Positions 56,601 to 63,557 of a stretch of 64,000 nucleotides of DNA are shown here, one piece after another. The notes under the pieces are model-generated. The model made no database searches and was not told the origin of the DNA. It was given only the letters and a program-made list of their open reading frames with translations. The translations under genes were made by a program, and so were the position numbers. The DNA is from Misgurnus anguillicaudatus (lineage: Eukaryota; Chordata; Actinopteri; Cypriniformes; Cobitidae), in contig NC_073352.2 in assembly GCF_027580225.2 (NCBI RefSeq), forward strand, positions 32,220,501 through 32,284,500, given 5' to 3'. How positions within the stretch are numbered: position 1 is the stretch's first letter; every line of letters starts with the position of its first letter.

Positions 56601-57750
56601 GCGCGTCTCCTTGCTCGGCATGAGCTGGAGCGCGCATTACAGGGCAGCAGGAGAGTGACAGTGCTATGATTTAACAACAGATCCATGACGAGGCAAAGCG
56701 TTCACAAAACTCTCTATCGTGTCATCTTTGTTTGTTTGCCGGCTAACTTCCAGATGACGTGTTTGCGTTTGGAAGGAGCAGTGTTGGGGGTAATGCATTA
56801 CAGGTAACGTGCATTACGTAATAATATTACTTTCTGAAGTAACTAGTAAAGTAACGCATTACTCTATAAATGTACACATTAATATTTAAGTTACTTTTTT
56901 TTAAAGTAATGCAAGTTACTTTTCAGTTTAATTAATTAGATGAAAAAAATGTACTGCATTAAACTTAATGTATTAACGTAGAATTACACACTCTATGCGT
57001 GAACAGTTTCAGTCAGAAATGGAGATGGCAGACCAGAGCTTAATATTTTTGCGATGGAAATATGCTCTCAGTCACAGTAACTTTAAAGTACTTAGTAGTA
57101 ACGCAATTAGTTACTTTTTTGGGGAGTAACTTAATATTGTAATGCATTATTTTTAAAAGTAACTTTCCCCAACACTGGTGATGAGTTATGCGCTGACATA
57201 TGTGGTTTCATTACCCAGATGTATTTACACTTGTCCAATTTCGTGTGAAATTTGTCCCAGAAGACCTCCTGAAGTGGTTTGAGCGATCGCATTTAAAATT
57301 TTAAATCCGTCTCGAAAACGTTTCGGATGGCATTTACACCTGGCCTTTTTACGATCGGATAGCTATCCGATCAGAGAAAACCCATGAAGTGACCAGGTGT
57401 AAAAAAAACCCTTAGATATTAAAGGCTAAGTGAGTAATTTCCACACCGCTCACCATACAGAATATCAATCAGATCTTTTCCAATTTTTGATAAACATAAA
57501 GTCATATTAAAAGTAAAAGTATCTCATTCATGACTTTTCTTTCTGGTGGGACATTCACCCCTGGATATTTCCTTCCAGAGTCTCACACAATTTCAGGTCA
57601 TTATAAAGAGATTTCCTGTAGAAGTGTGAAAAAACACCTAGAAGCTTTTATCCAAACACTTGAACATCTGTCTCATCACACATGCATTGCACTGCACAAC
57701 TTTAAAAGCTGGGAAATACTCACAGGTTTGCCATCCAGACCGAGTGGACC
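18611..57750 (-). CDS. col23a1: col23a1 (collagen XXIII alpha-1), 24 exons, minus strand
   Basis: Type II transmembrane collagen of the MACIT group (XIII, XXIII, XXV), a trimer at the cell surface that is shed by furin. Every exon is a whole number of codons with phase 0 borders; several are 27 bp (nine residues). They give about 410 residues that align end to end with my memory of the human chain after its first Gly-X-Y repeats. Markers: GPLGLDGKP; the long block [19 protein letters not shown] with NTGKDGPRG; the non-collagenous segment [48 protein letters not shown]; and [13 protein letters not shown]. The Cys pair in the tail is kept. The cytoplasmic, membrane and furin-site exons lie to the right of the window. 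Oddities are a GG donor after 22108 and an extra C-terminal exon at 18611. Confidence 0.96.
19258..19663. mobile_element. TTAA-type MITE (AGGGGACA family), reverse copy
   Basis: Its right end, atgttccct followed by TTAA (19664-19667), mirrors the left ends at 9429 and 40876. The left side is truncated. Confidence 0.6.
19823..19861 (-). CDS. col23a1: col23a1 exon: NC4 tail [13 protein letters not shown]
   Basis: 39 bp. In mammals the chain stops directly after WHK. Here no stop follows: aag|gttagt is a usable donor, and reading through would add about 22 residues before TGA. Confidence 0.96.
21103..21189 (-). CDS. col23a1: col23a1 exon: last helix and first NC4 Cys
   Basis: 87 bp. Basic triplets [10 protein letters not shown] lead to [14 protein letters not shown], identical in the last part to the human end [11 protein letters not shown]. 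Donor gtg|gtgcgt keeps phase 0. Confidence 0.97.
21291..21801. mobile_element. palindromic MITE (GCTGGGCAAAGATTAATCGCG) with (TA)n core
   Basis: tgctgggcaaagattaatcg is mirrored by cgattaatctttgcccagca. The core holds two long (TA)n runs (21424-21487, 21557-21604). Relatives: 23743-24069, about 32443-33520, about 59325-59646. Confidence 0.75.
21424..21487. repeat. (TA)n microsatellite
   Basis: Nearly pure TA repeat; a second run follows at 21557-21604. The frame through it (Tyr-Ile repeats) is not a gene. Confidence 0.95.
21849..21902 (-). CDS. col23a1: col23a1 exon: [18 protein letters not shown]
   Basis: 54 bp, six perfect triplets; human has GFPGPRGEKGDR here. Donor aag|gtagga. Confidence 0.94.
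21992..22018 (-). CDS. col23a1: col23a1 exon: GKQGEPGLD
   Basis: 27 bp, acceptor tttatag, donor gat|gtaagt. Corresponds to human GRPGEPGLD. Confidence 0.93.
22108..22179 (-). CDS. col23a1: col23a1 exon with non-canonical GG donor
   Basis: 72 bp: [16 protein letters not shown] then LPGTKGEK, matching human GLPGTKGEK. The following bases are ggaaaattt where gtaaaattt would be expected (plus-strand cc at 22106-22107). Reading on meets a stop within about 25 codons. Confidence 0.88.
22313..22372 (-). CDS. col23a1: col23a1 exon: 20 residues with a G-X4-G interruption
   Basis: 60 bp: [26 protein letters not shown] has four residues between glycines, a small break in the triplet pattern. Donor cca|gtaaga. 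Confidence 0.92.
22961..23737. mobile_element. TTAA-type MITE, AGGATTAAT / ATCCT ends
   Basis: TTAA at 22957-22960 precedes AGGATTAATC; the right end is actaatcct followed by TTAC, one change from TTAA. Internal arms pair (gacatcaacattttgga / ccaaaatgttgatgtc). Confidence 0.6.
23743..24069. mobile_element. palindromic GATTAATTGC-type MITE
   Basis: agattaattgcaattaatca ... tgattaatcgcaattaatcg, same family as 21291-21801, again with a TA-rich core. Confidence 0.65.
24505..24531 (-). CDS. col23a1: col23a1 exon: GHRGMPGPK
   Basis: 27 bp; two overlapping donors (aaa|gtaggt and gtag|gtattt). The first keeps phase 0. Confidence 0.88.
24647..24712 (-). CDS. col23a1: col23a1 exon: VQMISQ then GPPGPPG...
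   Basis: 66 bp; closes the non-collagenous segment (human LAQLIVEPGPPG) and restarts the helix with [16 protein letters not shown]. Confidence 0.94.
24803..24856 (-). CDS. col23a1: col23a1 exon: [18 protein letters not shown]
   Basis: 54 bp; Gly-X-Y ends at GDS and the next non-collagenous segment begins. Donor ctg|gtgagt. Confidence 0.94.
25041..25121 (-). CDS. col23a1: col23a1 exon: 27 residues ending GEMGLSGPS
   Basis: 81 bp of Glu/Lys-rich triplets ([13 protein letters not shown]), like the human segment GEAGEMGLSGLPG. Donor tct|gtaagt. Confidence 0.95.
25384..25428 (-). CDS. col23a1: col23a1 exon: [15 protein letters not shown]
   Basis: 45 bp; GELGLPG and GLDGEK match human GELGLPGAPGIDGEK. 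Donor aag|gtgaca. Confidence 0.95.
25525..25727. mobile_element. partial CTCTTTCCC-family MITE
   Basis: It starts ttaactctttccctgccattg. It is cut off at its right by the TTAA element 25732-26586. Related words in the other orientation lie at about 27000-27290. Confidence 0.55.
25732..26586. mobile_element. TTAA-flanked MITE, AGGGATAGTTCACCC / GGGTGAACTATACCT ends
   Basis: TTAA lies at 25728-25731 and 26587-26590. Long inner arms pair too (attacgactttattcagcat / atgctgaataaagtcgtaat; gacctccgttcatcttc / gaagatgaacggaggtc). Confidence 0.8.
26650..26677. repeat. (TA)n microsatellite
   Basis: A short pure TA run followed by TTTA repeats just before the SINE. Confidence 0.85.
26695..26836 (-). 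mobile_element. tRNA-derived SINE (HE1/DANA-like), reverse strand
   Basis: The tail tgcatttggcagacgctttt and cagcgacttacaatgcatt lies left of a tRNA-like head (ggttcgaacccatgac B box, tctaccaccaagtta, acaggaac). Typical of cyprinid tRNA SINEs; it is not a working tRNA gene. Confidence 0.75.
27307..27360 (-). CDS. col23a1: col23a1 exon: [18 protein letters not shown]
   Basis: 54 bp; restarts the triple helix after the non-collagenous segment. Donor aag|gtgaat. Confidence 0.95.
28074..28282. mobile_element. CACTG...CAGTG MITE, TG duplicated
   Basis: cactgtaaaaaaatactttg is mirrored by caaagtattttttacagtg; TG at 28072-28073 and 28283-28284. Internal tandem words (gaggtgagttgtta, acaggtgagttgtta). 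Confidence 0.8.
28648..28725 (-). CDS. col23a1: col23a1 exon: end of one COL domain and NC segment
   Basis: 78 bp: GRPGEKG, then the non-collagenous [19 protein letters not shown]. It matches the human interruption DTVVIDYDGRILDALK in position and character, the best marker that this is XXIII and not XIII or XXV. Confidence 0.95.
28937..29972. mobile_element. foldback TTAA-type element, left end truncated, with MITE inside
   Basis: Arms tctagagttaaacattgatt ... and the mirrored right side (aaatgtttaactctagagg) pair over about 200 bp. The right end gtgtccct is followed by TTAA (29973-29976). A central hairpin (cgaaaatagtcccctg / caaggggactattttcg) lies at about 29560-29610. Confidence 0.7.
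29116..29438. mobile_element. CACAG...CAGTG MITE, TA duplicated, nested in foldback element
   Basis: cacagcaaaaaatgatttt is mirrored by aaaatattttttttgcagtg; TA at 29114-29115 and 29439-29440. Same family as 63178-63557. Confidence 0.8.
30072..30116 (-). CDS. col23a1: col23a1 exon: [15 protein letters not shown]
   Basis: 45 bp, five triplets, donor atg|gtaaag. Confidence 0.93.
31137..31199 (-). CDS. col23a1: col23a1 exon: 21 residues, [13 protein letters not shown]...
   Basis: 63 bp with charged triplets (GER, GEP) and GIDGLPGLK at the end; donor aag|gtgagc. Confidence 0.94.
31506..31559 (-). CDS. col23a1: col23a1 exon: [18 protein letters not shown]
   Basis: 54 bp, six uninterrupted Gly-X-Y triplets. 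Donor aag|gtcaga. Confidence 0.93.
32012..32038 (-). CDS. col23a1: col23a1 exon: GQRGLPGKP
   Basis: 27 bp, acceptor tccacag, donor cca|gtaagt. Confidence 0.92.
32443..33520. mobile_element. palindromic GATTAATCGCG-type MITE, split by insertion
   Basis: caaagattaatcgcgattaa on the left and gcgattaatcgcgattaatc ... gcccagcac on the right. It is broken by the element at 32647-33374 and itself lies within a repeat with taccgata words (32340-32440, 33640-33715). Confidence 0.65.
32647..33374. mobile_element. DNA element with TAGGGATGCACCGAATCC ends
   Basis: tagggatgcaccgaatcc at 32647 is mirrored by ggattcggtgcatcccta at about 33357-33374. Subterminal ttcggccgaatcc repeats. The open frame inside (33026-33343) looks non-coding. 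Confidence 0.75.
33715..35725. repeat. composite array of related MITEs: three direct copies and one inverted
   Basis: Direct copies at about 33715-34057, 34061-34401 and 34402-34630 share gcgactagcagtagcagagc, tttaactttatgcaaattat and catttgtttatgacaacca. An inverted copy lies at 35401-35715. Between them are 34634-35085 (ends tcacattagctaca / tgtagctaatgtgac) and 35086-35400, which share the same attcacatt-type border words. Confidence 0.75.
35964..35990 (-). CDS. col23a1: col23a1 exon: GAPGRDGLE
   Basis: 27 bp, acceptor ctctctcag (inside a GA/CT-rich tract), donor gag|gtgact. Confidence 0.92.
35991..36022. repeat. (GA)n tract beside a col23a1 acceptor
   Basis: gagagagagaaagaaagag directly adjoins exon 35964-35990; on the minus strand it supplies the pyrimidine tract of the acceptor. 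Confidence 0.8.
37291..38390. mobile_element. CAGGGTTCC-ended repeat, reverse relative of 9808-10501, itself interrupted
   Basis: cagggttcccacacc ... gtaggaaccctg. Segment 37725-38095 is the reverse of 10095-10400. A different insertion of about 390 bp fills 37335-37724 (ctgccatacattatgaccgg inside). Confidence 0.65.
38518..38612 (-). mobile_element. SINE fragment, reverse strand
   Basis: tccaaagtgacttacagtgc then tctaccaattgagctacagg, the tRNA-like head reversed. Confidence 0.6.
39788..40075 (+). mobile_element. SINE interrupted by a GGTCCCTGGC-type MITE
   Basis: Head ggtagagcattgcattagc and B box catgggtttgaacac, then an insertion (about 39840-39995). The body resumes at tcgctttggatgaaattg. 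Confidence 0.55.
40115..40248 (+). mobile_element. tRNA-derived SINE, forward strand
   Basis: gttcctgtagctcaattgta (A box) and catgggttcgatttt (B box) lead to ccgctttggataaaagcc. Decayed, not a tRNA gene. Confidence 0.65.
40876..41396. mobile_element. TTAA-flanked MITE (AGGGGATA ... GGCCCCT)
   Basis: TTAA at 40872-40875 and 41397-41400. Full-length relative of 9429-10538 without the insertion. Confidence 0.75.
41763..42130. mobile_element. CTCTTTCCC-family MITE, right end missing
   Basis: It starts ttaactctttccctgccgttg. Internal agagggtctgttccttcatt matches the other copies. Confidence 0.55.
42812..42928 (-). CDS. col23a1: col23a1 exon: long Gly-Pro-Pro block, 39 residues
   Basis: The largest collagen exon here (117 bp): [16 protein letters not shown], then [18 protein letters not shown] and PPGDQ. 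It is nearly identical to the human block and is rich in GPP, a stable helix stretch. Donor caa|gtaagg. Confidence 0.97.
43546..43617 (-). CDS. candidate cassette exon, function unknown
   Basis: A 72-bp phase 0 block between cgtgcgcag and aag|gtagca. It reads ATG first and includes [20 protein letters not shown], a compositionally normal peptide, after a pyrimidine-rich stretch. It is not collagen-like. It could be an alternative col23a1 exon, part of an unseen gene, or chance. Confidence 0.3.
45020..45775 (+). mobile_element. L2-like LINE 3' fragment split by a MITE
   Basis: The frame near 45135-45310 reads [19 protein letters not shown] and LLAKIKPF, typical of the C-terminal reverse transcriptase region of fish L2-type LINEs. 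The end tgtacagccctttggtcagc ... atgtgctctataattaaa is the usual 3' tail. Interrupted by 45323-45532. Defective. Confidence 0.75.
45323..45532. mobile_element. CACTG...CAGTG MITE inside the LINE, TA duplicated
   Basis: cactgaaaaaaaactattta ... gaataatttttttcagtg; TA at 45321-45322 and 45533-45534. Inner arms gtaagtgattgcaatca / tgattgcaaccacttac. Confidence 0.8.
45802..46855. mobile_element. CACTG...CAGTG element of 1054 bp, TA duplicated
   Basis: cactgaaaaaaacaactt ... agttcgttttttcagtg; TA at 45800-45801 and 46856-46857. No transposase. Confidence 0.75.
48026..48972. mobile_element. CACTG...CAGTG element of 947 bp, CA duplicated
   Basis: cactgtaaaacccgacaagt ... tgggtttacagtg; CA at 48024-48025 and 48973-48974. 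Confidence 0.75.
49440..49880. repeat. three diverged tandem units of about 155 bp
   Basis: ttggaaagctct recurs at about 49477, 49628 and 49793, each preceded by acaaact/aaaaact ... atat and followed by a cttt(c)atattt-like tract and agtgacagtcattt. Confidence 0.6.
50337..50598. mobile_element. TTAA-flanked MITE, AGGGATAGTTCACCC ends
   Basis: TTAA at 50333-50336 and 50599-50602; ends agggatagttcacccaaaa / ttttgggtgaactatccct. Confidence 0.85.
50627..50694. repeat. (GT)n microsatellite
   Basis: About 34 GT units next to the 27-bp exon 50823-50849. Cys-Val repeat frames across it are not genes. Confidence 0.95.
50823..50849 (-). CDS. col23a1: col23a1 exon: GDQGDTGPR
   Basis: 27 bp, donor agg|gtgagt, next to a (GT)n tract. 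Corresponds to human GAPGDFGPR. Confidence 0.92.
51429..51455 (-). CDS. col23a1: col23a1 exon: GLQGPKGDK
   Basis: 27 bp, donor aag|gtacta. It looks like an extra nine-residue unit relative to my memory of human collagen XXIII, perhaps an exon duplication. Confidence 0.9.
51968..52267. mobile_element. MITE with GGGTGGGCGATA / TATCGCCCACACC ends
   Basis: aagggtgggcgataaaac and gtcatatcgcccacacc form an inverted pair about 300 bp apart. Confidence 0.6.
52813..53016. mobile_element. CACTG...CAGTG MITE, CA duplicated
   Basis: cactgaaaaaaatgattcat ... atgaatcatttttttcagtg; CA at 52811-52812 and 53017-53018. Inner arms gtaagtggttgca / tgcaaccacttac. Confidence 0.85.
53028..54122. mobile_element. 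MITE with TATGTTTACATGCA ends, split by a CACTG MITE
   Basis: ctatgtttacatgcacaa is mirrored by ttgcatgtaaacatac at about 54107-54122; aatacgatt words recur near both ends. Confidence 0.7.
53435..53615. mobile_element. CACTG...CAGTG MITE, TT duplicated
   Basis: cactgaaaaaaatgattcat ... acctttttttttcagtg; TT at 53433-53434 and 53616-53617. A close sister of 52813-53016, 420 bp away. Confidence 0.85.
55479..55505 (-). CDS. col23a1: col23a1 exon: GPPGPKGSQ
   Basis: 27 bp, acceptor atttacag, donor cag|gtaaat. Corresponds to GLPGPKGEK of the human chain. Confidence 0.92.
55690..55918. repeat. near-perfect inverted repeat, arms about 100 bp
   Basis: attaaatgagctattttgta ... gatgccccatgagctatcaa is mirrored after a loop of about 12 bp by ttgatagctcatggggcatc ... 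tacaaaatagctcatttaat. Few mismatches. Confidence 0.8.
56335..57416. mobile_element. DNA element with TTTACACCTG ends and a nested element
   Basis: gccattttacacctgatca and gatcggatagctat on the left are mirrored by atagctatccgatc and gaccaggtgtaaaa on the right (57340-57410). It contains 56780-57177. Confidence 0.6.
56780..57177. mobile_element. CAGTGTTGGGG-ended MITE (hAT-like)
   Basis: cagtgttgggggtaatgcat ... gtaactttccccaacactg, with many GTAAC/GTTAC words. A very common fish repeat class. Confidence 0.8.
57724..57750 (-). CDS. col23a1: col23a1 exon: GPLGLDGKP
   Basis: A 27-bp, nine-residue exon that is the first collagenous exon visible in transcript order. It matches human GPLGLDGKP exactly as I remember it. 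Donor cct|gtgagt. Confidence 0.93.
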
Positions 57751-59324
57751 CTGAACAGTGGAAAAAGACAAAAACAGATGATTATACCCCAGGAGTCCGG
57801 CAGACAGCCTGTTAGAATAAGGTTACGTGCAGATGGACTGTGAAAGTAAGCCAGCAAATCATTCAAAAGATGATAAAGAGCAGGAGAAAAATGCAGAAAT
57901 AAAACTGAAAAATATTGTTGGGCTATCATGCCATGCCATCCCTATATGTAGATGGTGATCGGACACAAATAAGACGTTTCTTCCATCAAATAGATACATA
58001 AATATAATTTTGTGCCATACAACACCAAGATTGCCTTTCTTATGATGGGATTAATGCATATGAGATGCAGAACTACACTACACCATGACACAACACTGCA
58101 TTGCTTGTTAAATTTTGGAGGGTGGGTATGACGTCCCATCAGTCAGCACTTCATGACCATCAGTCAAGAAGCTCTAAAAGTAGCAGTGTTACAAAATAAA
58201 TCATATGAGTGTGAGAGGTCATCATAATGTCAATGACCTTTGACCTTTAAAGCATATATCTGTACTATTCCACATCTTCTTCCAAGGTTCTTTCGAGTTA
58301 AGAAGCACTTAGAGATTAAAAATTGATTTCATAATTGGCAACAAAAAAGGACGACATAATGCGATATTTAGATCATCTGTTGGTCCGTAGGGCTCACCAA
58401 ACAAAACGAAATGCATATGCTTGAGTCTTTACATTGATATATATGGAACTCAAGGTTTGGGGTGACAGGCCCTGAAGACAAATGGAGAGAGGAAACTTTA
58501 AACTTCAATGAAGTGTATGCGTATCCAAACCTACTGAAACATCCTGGCCTAAAATCACTAAAGCTCAACTTCTGTCTTTGAATGGACAGACAAAAGATGG
58601 AAGAGTCCACCGTGGACCATAAACCATCCCTGCACAGAGGTACGTTCAGGACAGCATGAGAATTTGTTTTACGGATGTGCCAGTAGATCCGATCACCACA
58701 TCTGGGAGCATTTATGCGGCCTACTGTGGCAACTCCTCACGGTGAGCAGACACCATCTGCACACACAGGTCACTTCTGGTGGACTTCCTGGAGAAGAAAT
58801 GGATGAACGGGCCGAGACATTTACTCTGATTTATGATCATTGGAGCTCGGGTCTCAGACCATCAAACTTCATCATTCATGAACGAGGATAGACCTTCTGA
58901 CAGGCCACCAATTCTGGGTCTCTTAGTGCTGACCCCAAAACCCAAAACTTCTTGAATGATTAATCCATCGTGGTTATTGGGGGTTTAAGTTATTTTATTA
59001 ATATACCAGCAAACGGTAGCTATCACAGCCAAAATTTGAATATATGCTTGGCCTGAGCCTTATTTCCAGAAGAGATTTTTAAAGAAACTTTGGCCACTAA
59101 TCAAGAAACTAGCAATGCCATCGCAAACATAGAGAAATGTTATAAAACACTCAGAACTAAAGTTAAACATTTACATTTGGACGTATTGATTTTGTAGATG
59201 CTTCTATCCAAAGCTTTAAAAAAAAAATCCCCAGAAGAATGCATGATTTCACACCCACTGTAGAAAAAACTGTTGCAGGTACATTTTTTTATTTAATCAA
59301 ATTGATATTACAATTAATTTTAAT

Positions 59325-59646
59325 AGGGCTGGGTATAGATTAATCTAGAATCTAGATTAATCTCATACAAAATAAAAGTAATTTTTTGCATAATATATGA
59401 GTTTGTGATGTGTGTAAATATTATGTATATTTAAACAGACACACATACATATATATTCATTTAAGAAATGTTTTATTTAAATATAGTTTTTTATTTATAT
59501 ATCATTTAAAATATATAAAAATATAAATAAATATATATACATATTTATATATACATAAAAATTACATACAGCACAAACTCATATGTTATGCAAAAATTTA
59601 CTTTTGTTTTGTATGAGATTGATCTAGATTAATCTATGCCCAGCTC
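59325..59646. mobile_element. palindromic AGATTAATCTAGA-type MITE
   Basis: agggctgggtatagattaat and attaatctatgcccagctct form the ends; TA-rich core. Diverged relative of 21291-21801. Confidence 0.65.
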
Positions 59647-61530
59647 TAATTTTTAACTTTCTTAAATGAAGAAGTGATTTAATTGTATGTTAATTATAAA
59701 TTTTATTAATGAATGTTTCATATCTTGAATATCTTGTACATTGAACATATAGTAGTAGGCCCAGATTTAACACATATTACCATGCTTTAAGTGCATTGGA
59801 TCGTTTTTTGTTAGCAAAGCACTTAAATTTTTATTATTGGCAATGAAAGAAAAGTTTTGTGTCGCCCGACTCAAATATGATATGTTAAGTATGTTCTTAA
59901 GAGAGTCATGAACTGTAAAATATTCTTTTGATCACACAGCGCCTGAACATTTAAGACTCAATTTAACTGGAAGGAATCATTGATTCGATCCCCCCCAGAT
60001 TTACAGCGTTGAGCCCACCACGAAGTCCAATTTTAGCAAGAATGCTTTTGTAGGCATGAACTCGAAGCGTTTCGATTACCCTGCGATGAATTTGCAATTT
60101 ATAGCAGAGTTGAAAAAACTTTAACACTGGCAAAGGGCAACAGACAAAAAAGTCATTATTTAATTTTCTTGTGGCTTTACTGGTAATCTGAAGCTTCTTT
60201 GCACTTTGTGGTTAAATATGTTTGGCAGTGTTCGAATTATGTCAAAGATTATGGGGGTCCCTAGCTAACTCAAACATTTTTTGTTGATCCAGGATCAACG
60301 TTTCAATCAAAGAAACCTCAAATTGCCCAGAACTCAAACCCTAACCAGTTTTACCCATCAAATTAGTGTGAAATAATAGCTTGAGTTTTAAAAGCCCCTA
60401 TCCTAAATCTAACAATCTGTCAGTTCCTCCAAAAATAGTGTGAGGCACAGATTACATTTATTTCAGACAGAATTTTTTTGGATTAGTTTATGATGAAATT
60501 GGGACAGATAATGGACAGCATCGCTTTGCGCAGCACAAGAAGTTTTAATTAATGTAGTATTTTAATTTTAATACAACGTAGAAACCGCGCCCTAATTTAT
60601 ATATTTATATTTATATATTTATATTTATATATTATTCCTCCAGTCACTATCTGCTGTGTGTTTACCATCATTTCTCAAAATATCTTCTTTTGTGTTCATA
60701 AGAAAAAAGAAATTCATATAGTTTTAGAACAACATGAAGATGATTAAATTATGACAGAATTTTTATTTTAAGGTGAACTATCCCTTTAATTCAAACACAG
60801 ATATTAGGTTAATAAATTGATTTTTCCTGCATTCCTTCCTTGGAATTTGATTAAACACAACAAAATATAATGTTCAGAATTTATGTTAATTTAAATTTTT
60901 TATGAAGTTTTGTATTAGATGTGTTCATTAAATTACGACAGTTTAGTCGTGACATTAAAAAATACTGATTGCGGTCCACGTAGAACTGACGCGCTGTTAA
61001 AAATTTGGCGAGCTGCACGTCAGGCTATGCAAAGGCTACGTTCAGGCTACGGATATCCTACGGCGTAGCCTACACATGACTATAAATTGAACTTTAGAAA
61101 TAATGGAATTATTTTTCTTGACTGTAACAGAAATTTCAACTTTCTGGACTTGTGAGGAGTTTAAAGCACCACTAAAGAGTTTTTGCTCTTTGCTCCCCCT
61201 ACAGGTTGGAAGCGGAGTTGTCCATTACCACTGTCATAAATAATTTAGCCCACTGCAGCAAATGTGGCTCTGATTGGATTGTAGGTCTGCCGTAAAGCAA
61301 GTTTTTGTAGTTTTCACTCGAAATACAGGACCGCGACCCGACGGTTGGAAACTTTTTTAGTGCGGGTTTGGCCGATAGAGGGCTGCAAAGCGAATGTGAA
61401 AGTGTCGTTCACCCTGTTTCGAGTGGATGAACGACCGAAACTTTTTTGGAAACGTTATTTTTAGGTAAAAAAACTCTATAGGATTGCTTTAAGGAGTATA
61501 AATTATAAAAATAAAGTTGAAATAGCTTAA

Positions 61531-61918
61531 AGGTGCATTTTGTAAATTTTAGCGGCATCTAGTGGTGAGGTTGTGAATTGCAACCAACAGCTCAGTCCAC
61601 TGCTCACCCCTCACTTTTGAAACGCATAGAGAAGCTACGGTAGCCGGCACCAGAAAAACATGTAATTGACGGGGACAACTTAGCAAAAAAGTTTGTCCGT
61701 TAAGGGCTTCTGTAGAAGCATGGCGGCACAAAATGGCAACTTCCACATAAGGGGACCTCGGTGTATGTAGATAAAAACGTCTCATTCTAAGGTAATAAAA
61801 ACATAACGGTTCATTATAAAAAGGTTTTATACACCCCTGATAATATAGTTTTGTATATTATTTTGCATTTCTGTCAAGAGTTCCTTTTAAAAATTACACA
61901 CTGCACCTTTAAGTTATT
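61531..61918. mobile_element. TTAA-flanked MITE, AGGTGCATTTTGTAA ends
   Basis: TTAA at 61527-61530 and 61919-61922; ends aggtgcattttgtaa / ttacacactgcacct. Confidence 0.8.
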
Positions 61919-61957
61919 TTAATTTATTTTTTTATAATTTATAGCAACTCCTCACTA

Positions 61958-62131
61958 CACTGTAAAAAGTAAAAATTTGGATCAACTTAAAAAAATTATT
62001 GGTAACAATTGGTAACACCTGAGAAATGTACGTTTATTTAACTTAAAAATGTACTTTTAAACTTTTAGGTATTACCTAAAAAAATTGAAGTAATTTTTTT
62101 AAGTTGATCCAACTTTTCACTTTTTACAGTG
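61958..62131. mobile_element. CACTG...CAGTG MITE, TA duplicated
   Basis: cactgtaaaaagtaaaaatt ... cactttttacagtg; TA at 61956-61957 and 62132-62133. Inner arms ggatcaacttaaaaaaatta / taagttgatcc. Confidence 0.85.
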
Positions 62132-63177
62132 TACCATCCATTTTTGTAGCTCCAGATATACTGCTTTCCTCCTTAACGCATTGATTTTGTACAAAACTCA
62201 TTCATCTGAAAAGTGGCCTGAATACCTCTGATGTCAGCAGGAAATGTGACGCTTCTTACCATGTTTGAAGGATTCGCTCACAATGCAATGCTAACAGAGT
62301 TAACTTACAGAGTCCGAAGCGGGAAGAATTATGATAATGTCGGTCTTTTCTACATCACCAATCCCAGGAAGTAAAACTGTTGCCTACAATCCGTGTGTTT
62401 GTTTTAGTCCATGAAAAGAGATTTACGTTGGAGACGATAACTCGCATCATCATTTACTTTGGGATTTGTACCTTTTGCACATTGTTAACATGTACTAATA
62501 CACCAAAGGAAATGTAAAATCATCAATCGCACCATAGTTGCTCTTAAACAGACACTTTTTTATAGTTTAATTAACAATGTTTAAAACCTTCTTACTGTGA
62601 TTTTTATTTGATTTCTTTTTACAAACAGAATTAATTTAATTTAAAATGTCATTTAAGCGTTTTAAGTGTGGCTGAAATTTCCAATATTTTTGAGGGGTCA
62701 CTGTACTGTATGATGGGAATCCATTTGTTCTAAACATGTGCCGGGTTGCATGTCATGTGCACATGTGGTCTGTGTGTATGTGCGTGTGTAGATATCTCGC
62801 CATTGTTCTTGTTCATTCAGGTGGTGCCCACATGCTGTCTGAGCTCATTTGAAGCTGTGATTTGATTAGCAGTATGGTAAACAGACTGTATTACCCCCAG
62901 AGTCAGACGGGAATCTTTCTCACATGCTCGTCATTGCCTTCTTTAATAAATCACCCTTTAGGCTTTCTTATTTTAACACAAGTTTTTTCTCTGACAAGGA
63001 CAGTGAGAAAAGAAAACCTGTTTAAGTCATTGATGACGGGAAAATAAAGTCACATTAGTTACACATGCATGGTTACTTGATTGTAAGTTAAGAAAGATGT
63101 TTATTCTGATTAGGGATGGGATGGATGAAAATTTTATATCATGATTATAGTGACCAAAGTTATCACGGTTATCAATA

Positions 63178-63557
63178 CACTGCAAAAAATGATTTTCAAG
63201 AAAAAAATTCTTGATGAGCAAAACGAGTCTAGTTTTTAGACCAAAAATATAAAGTTTAAGTGATTTTGTGCATAAAACAAGCAAAAAAATCTGCCAATGG
63301 GGTAATCAAAAAAATCTTGAAAATTTTTCTTAAAAACTACATTCAAGAAAAGTTTGCTTACCCCATTGGCAGTATTTTTTTGCTTGTTTTATGCTCAAAA
63401 TAACTTAAATTTGATAGTTTAGTCTAAAAACTAGACTTATTTTCTCAGGTCATCAAGAAAAAGCATCTTAATTTAAGAATTTTTTGATATTTTTACTGAA
63501 AACAAGACAAGAATACTAAGAATTGTTTTTCTTGAAAATCATTTTTTTTTTGCAGTG
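63178..63557. mobile_element. CACTG...CAGTG MITE, TA duplicated
   Basis: cactgcaaaaaatgattttc ... gaaaatcatttttttttgcagtg; TA at 63176-63177 and 63558-63559. It sits in an ATCATGATTAT-type repeat (63106 on). Same family as 29116-29438. Confidence 0.85.
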
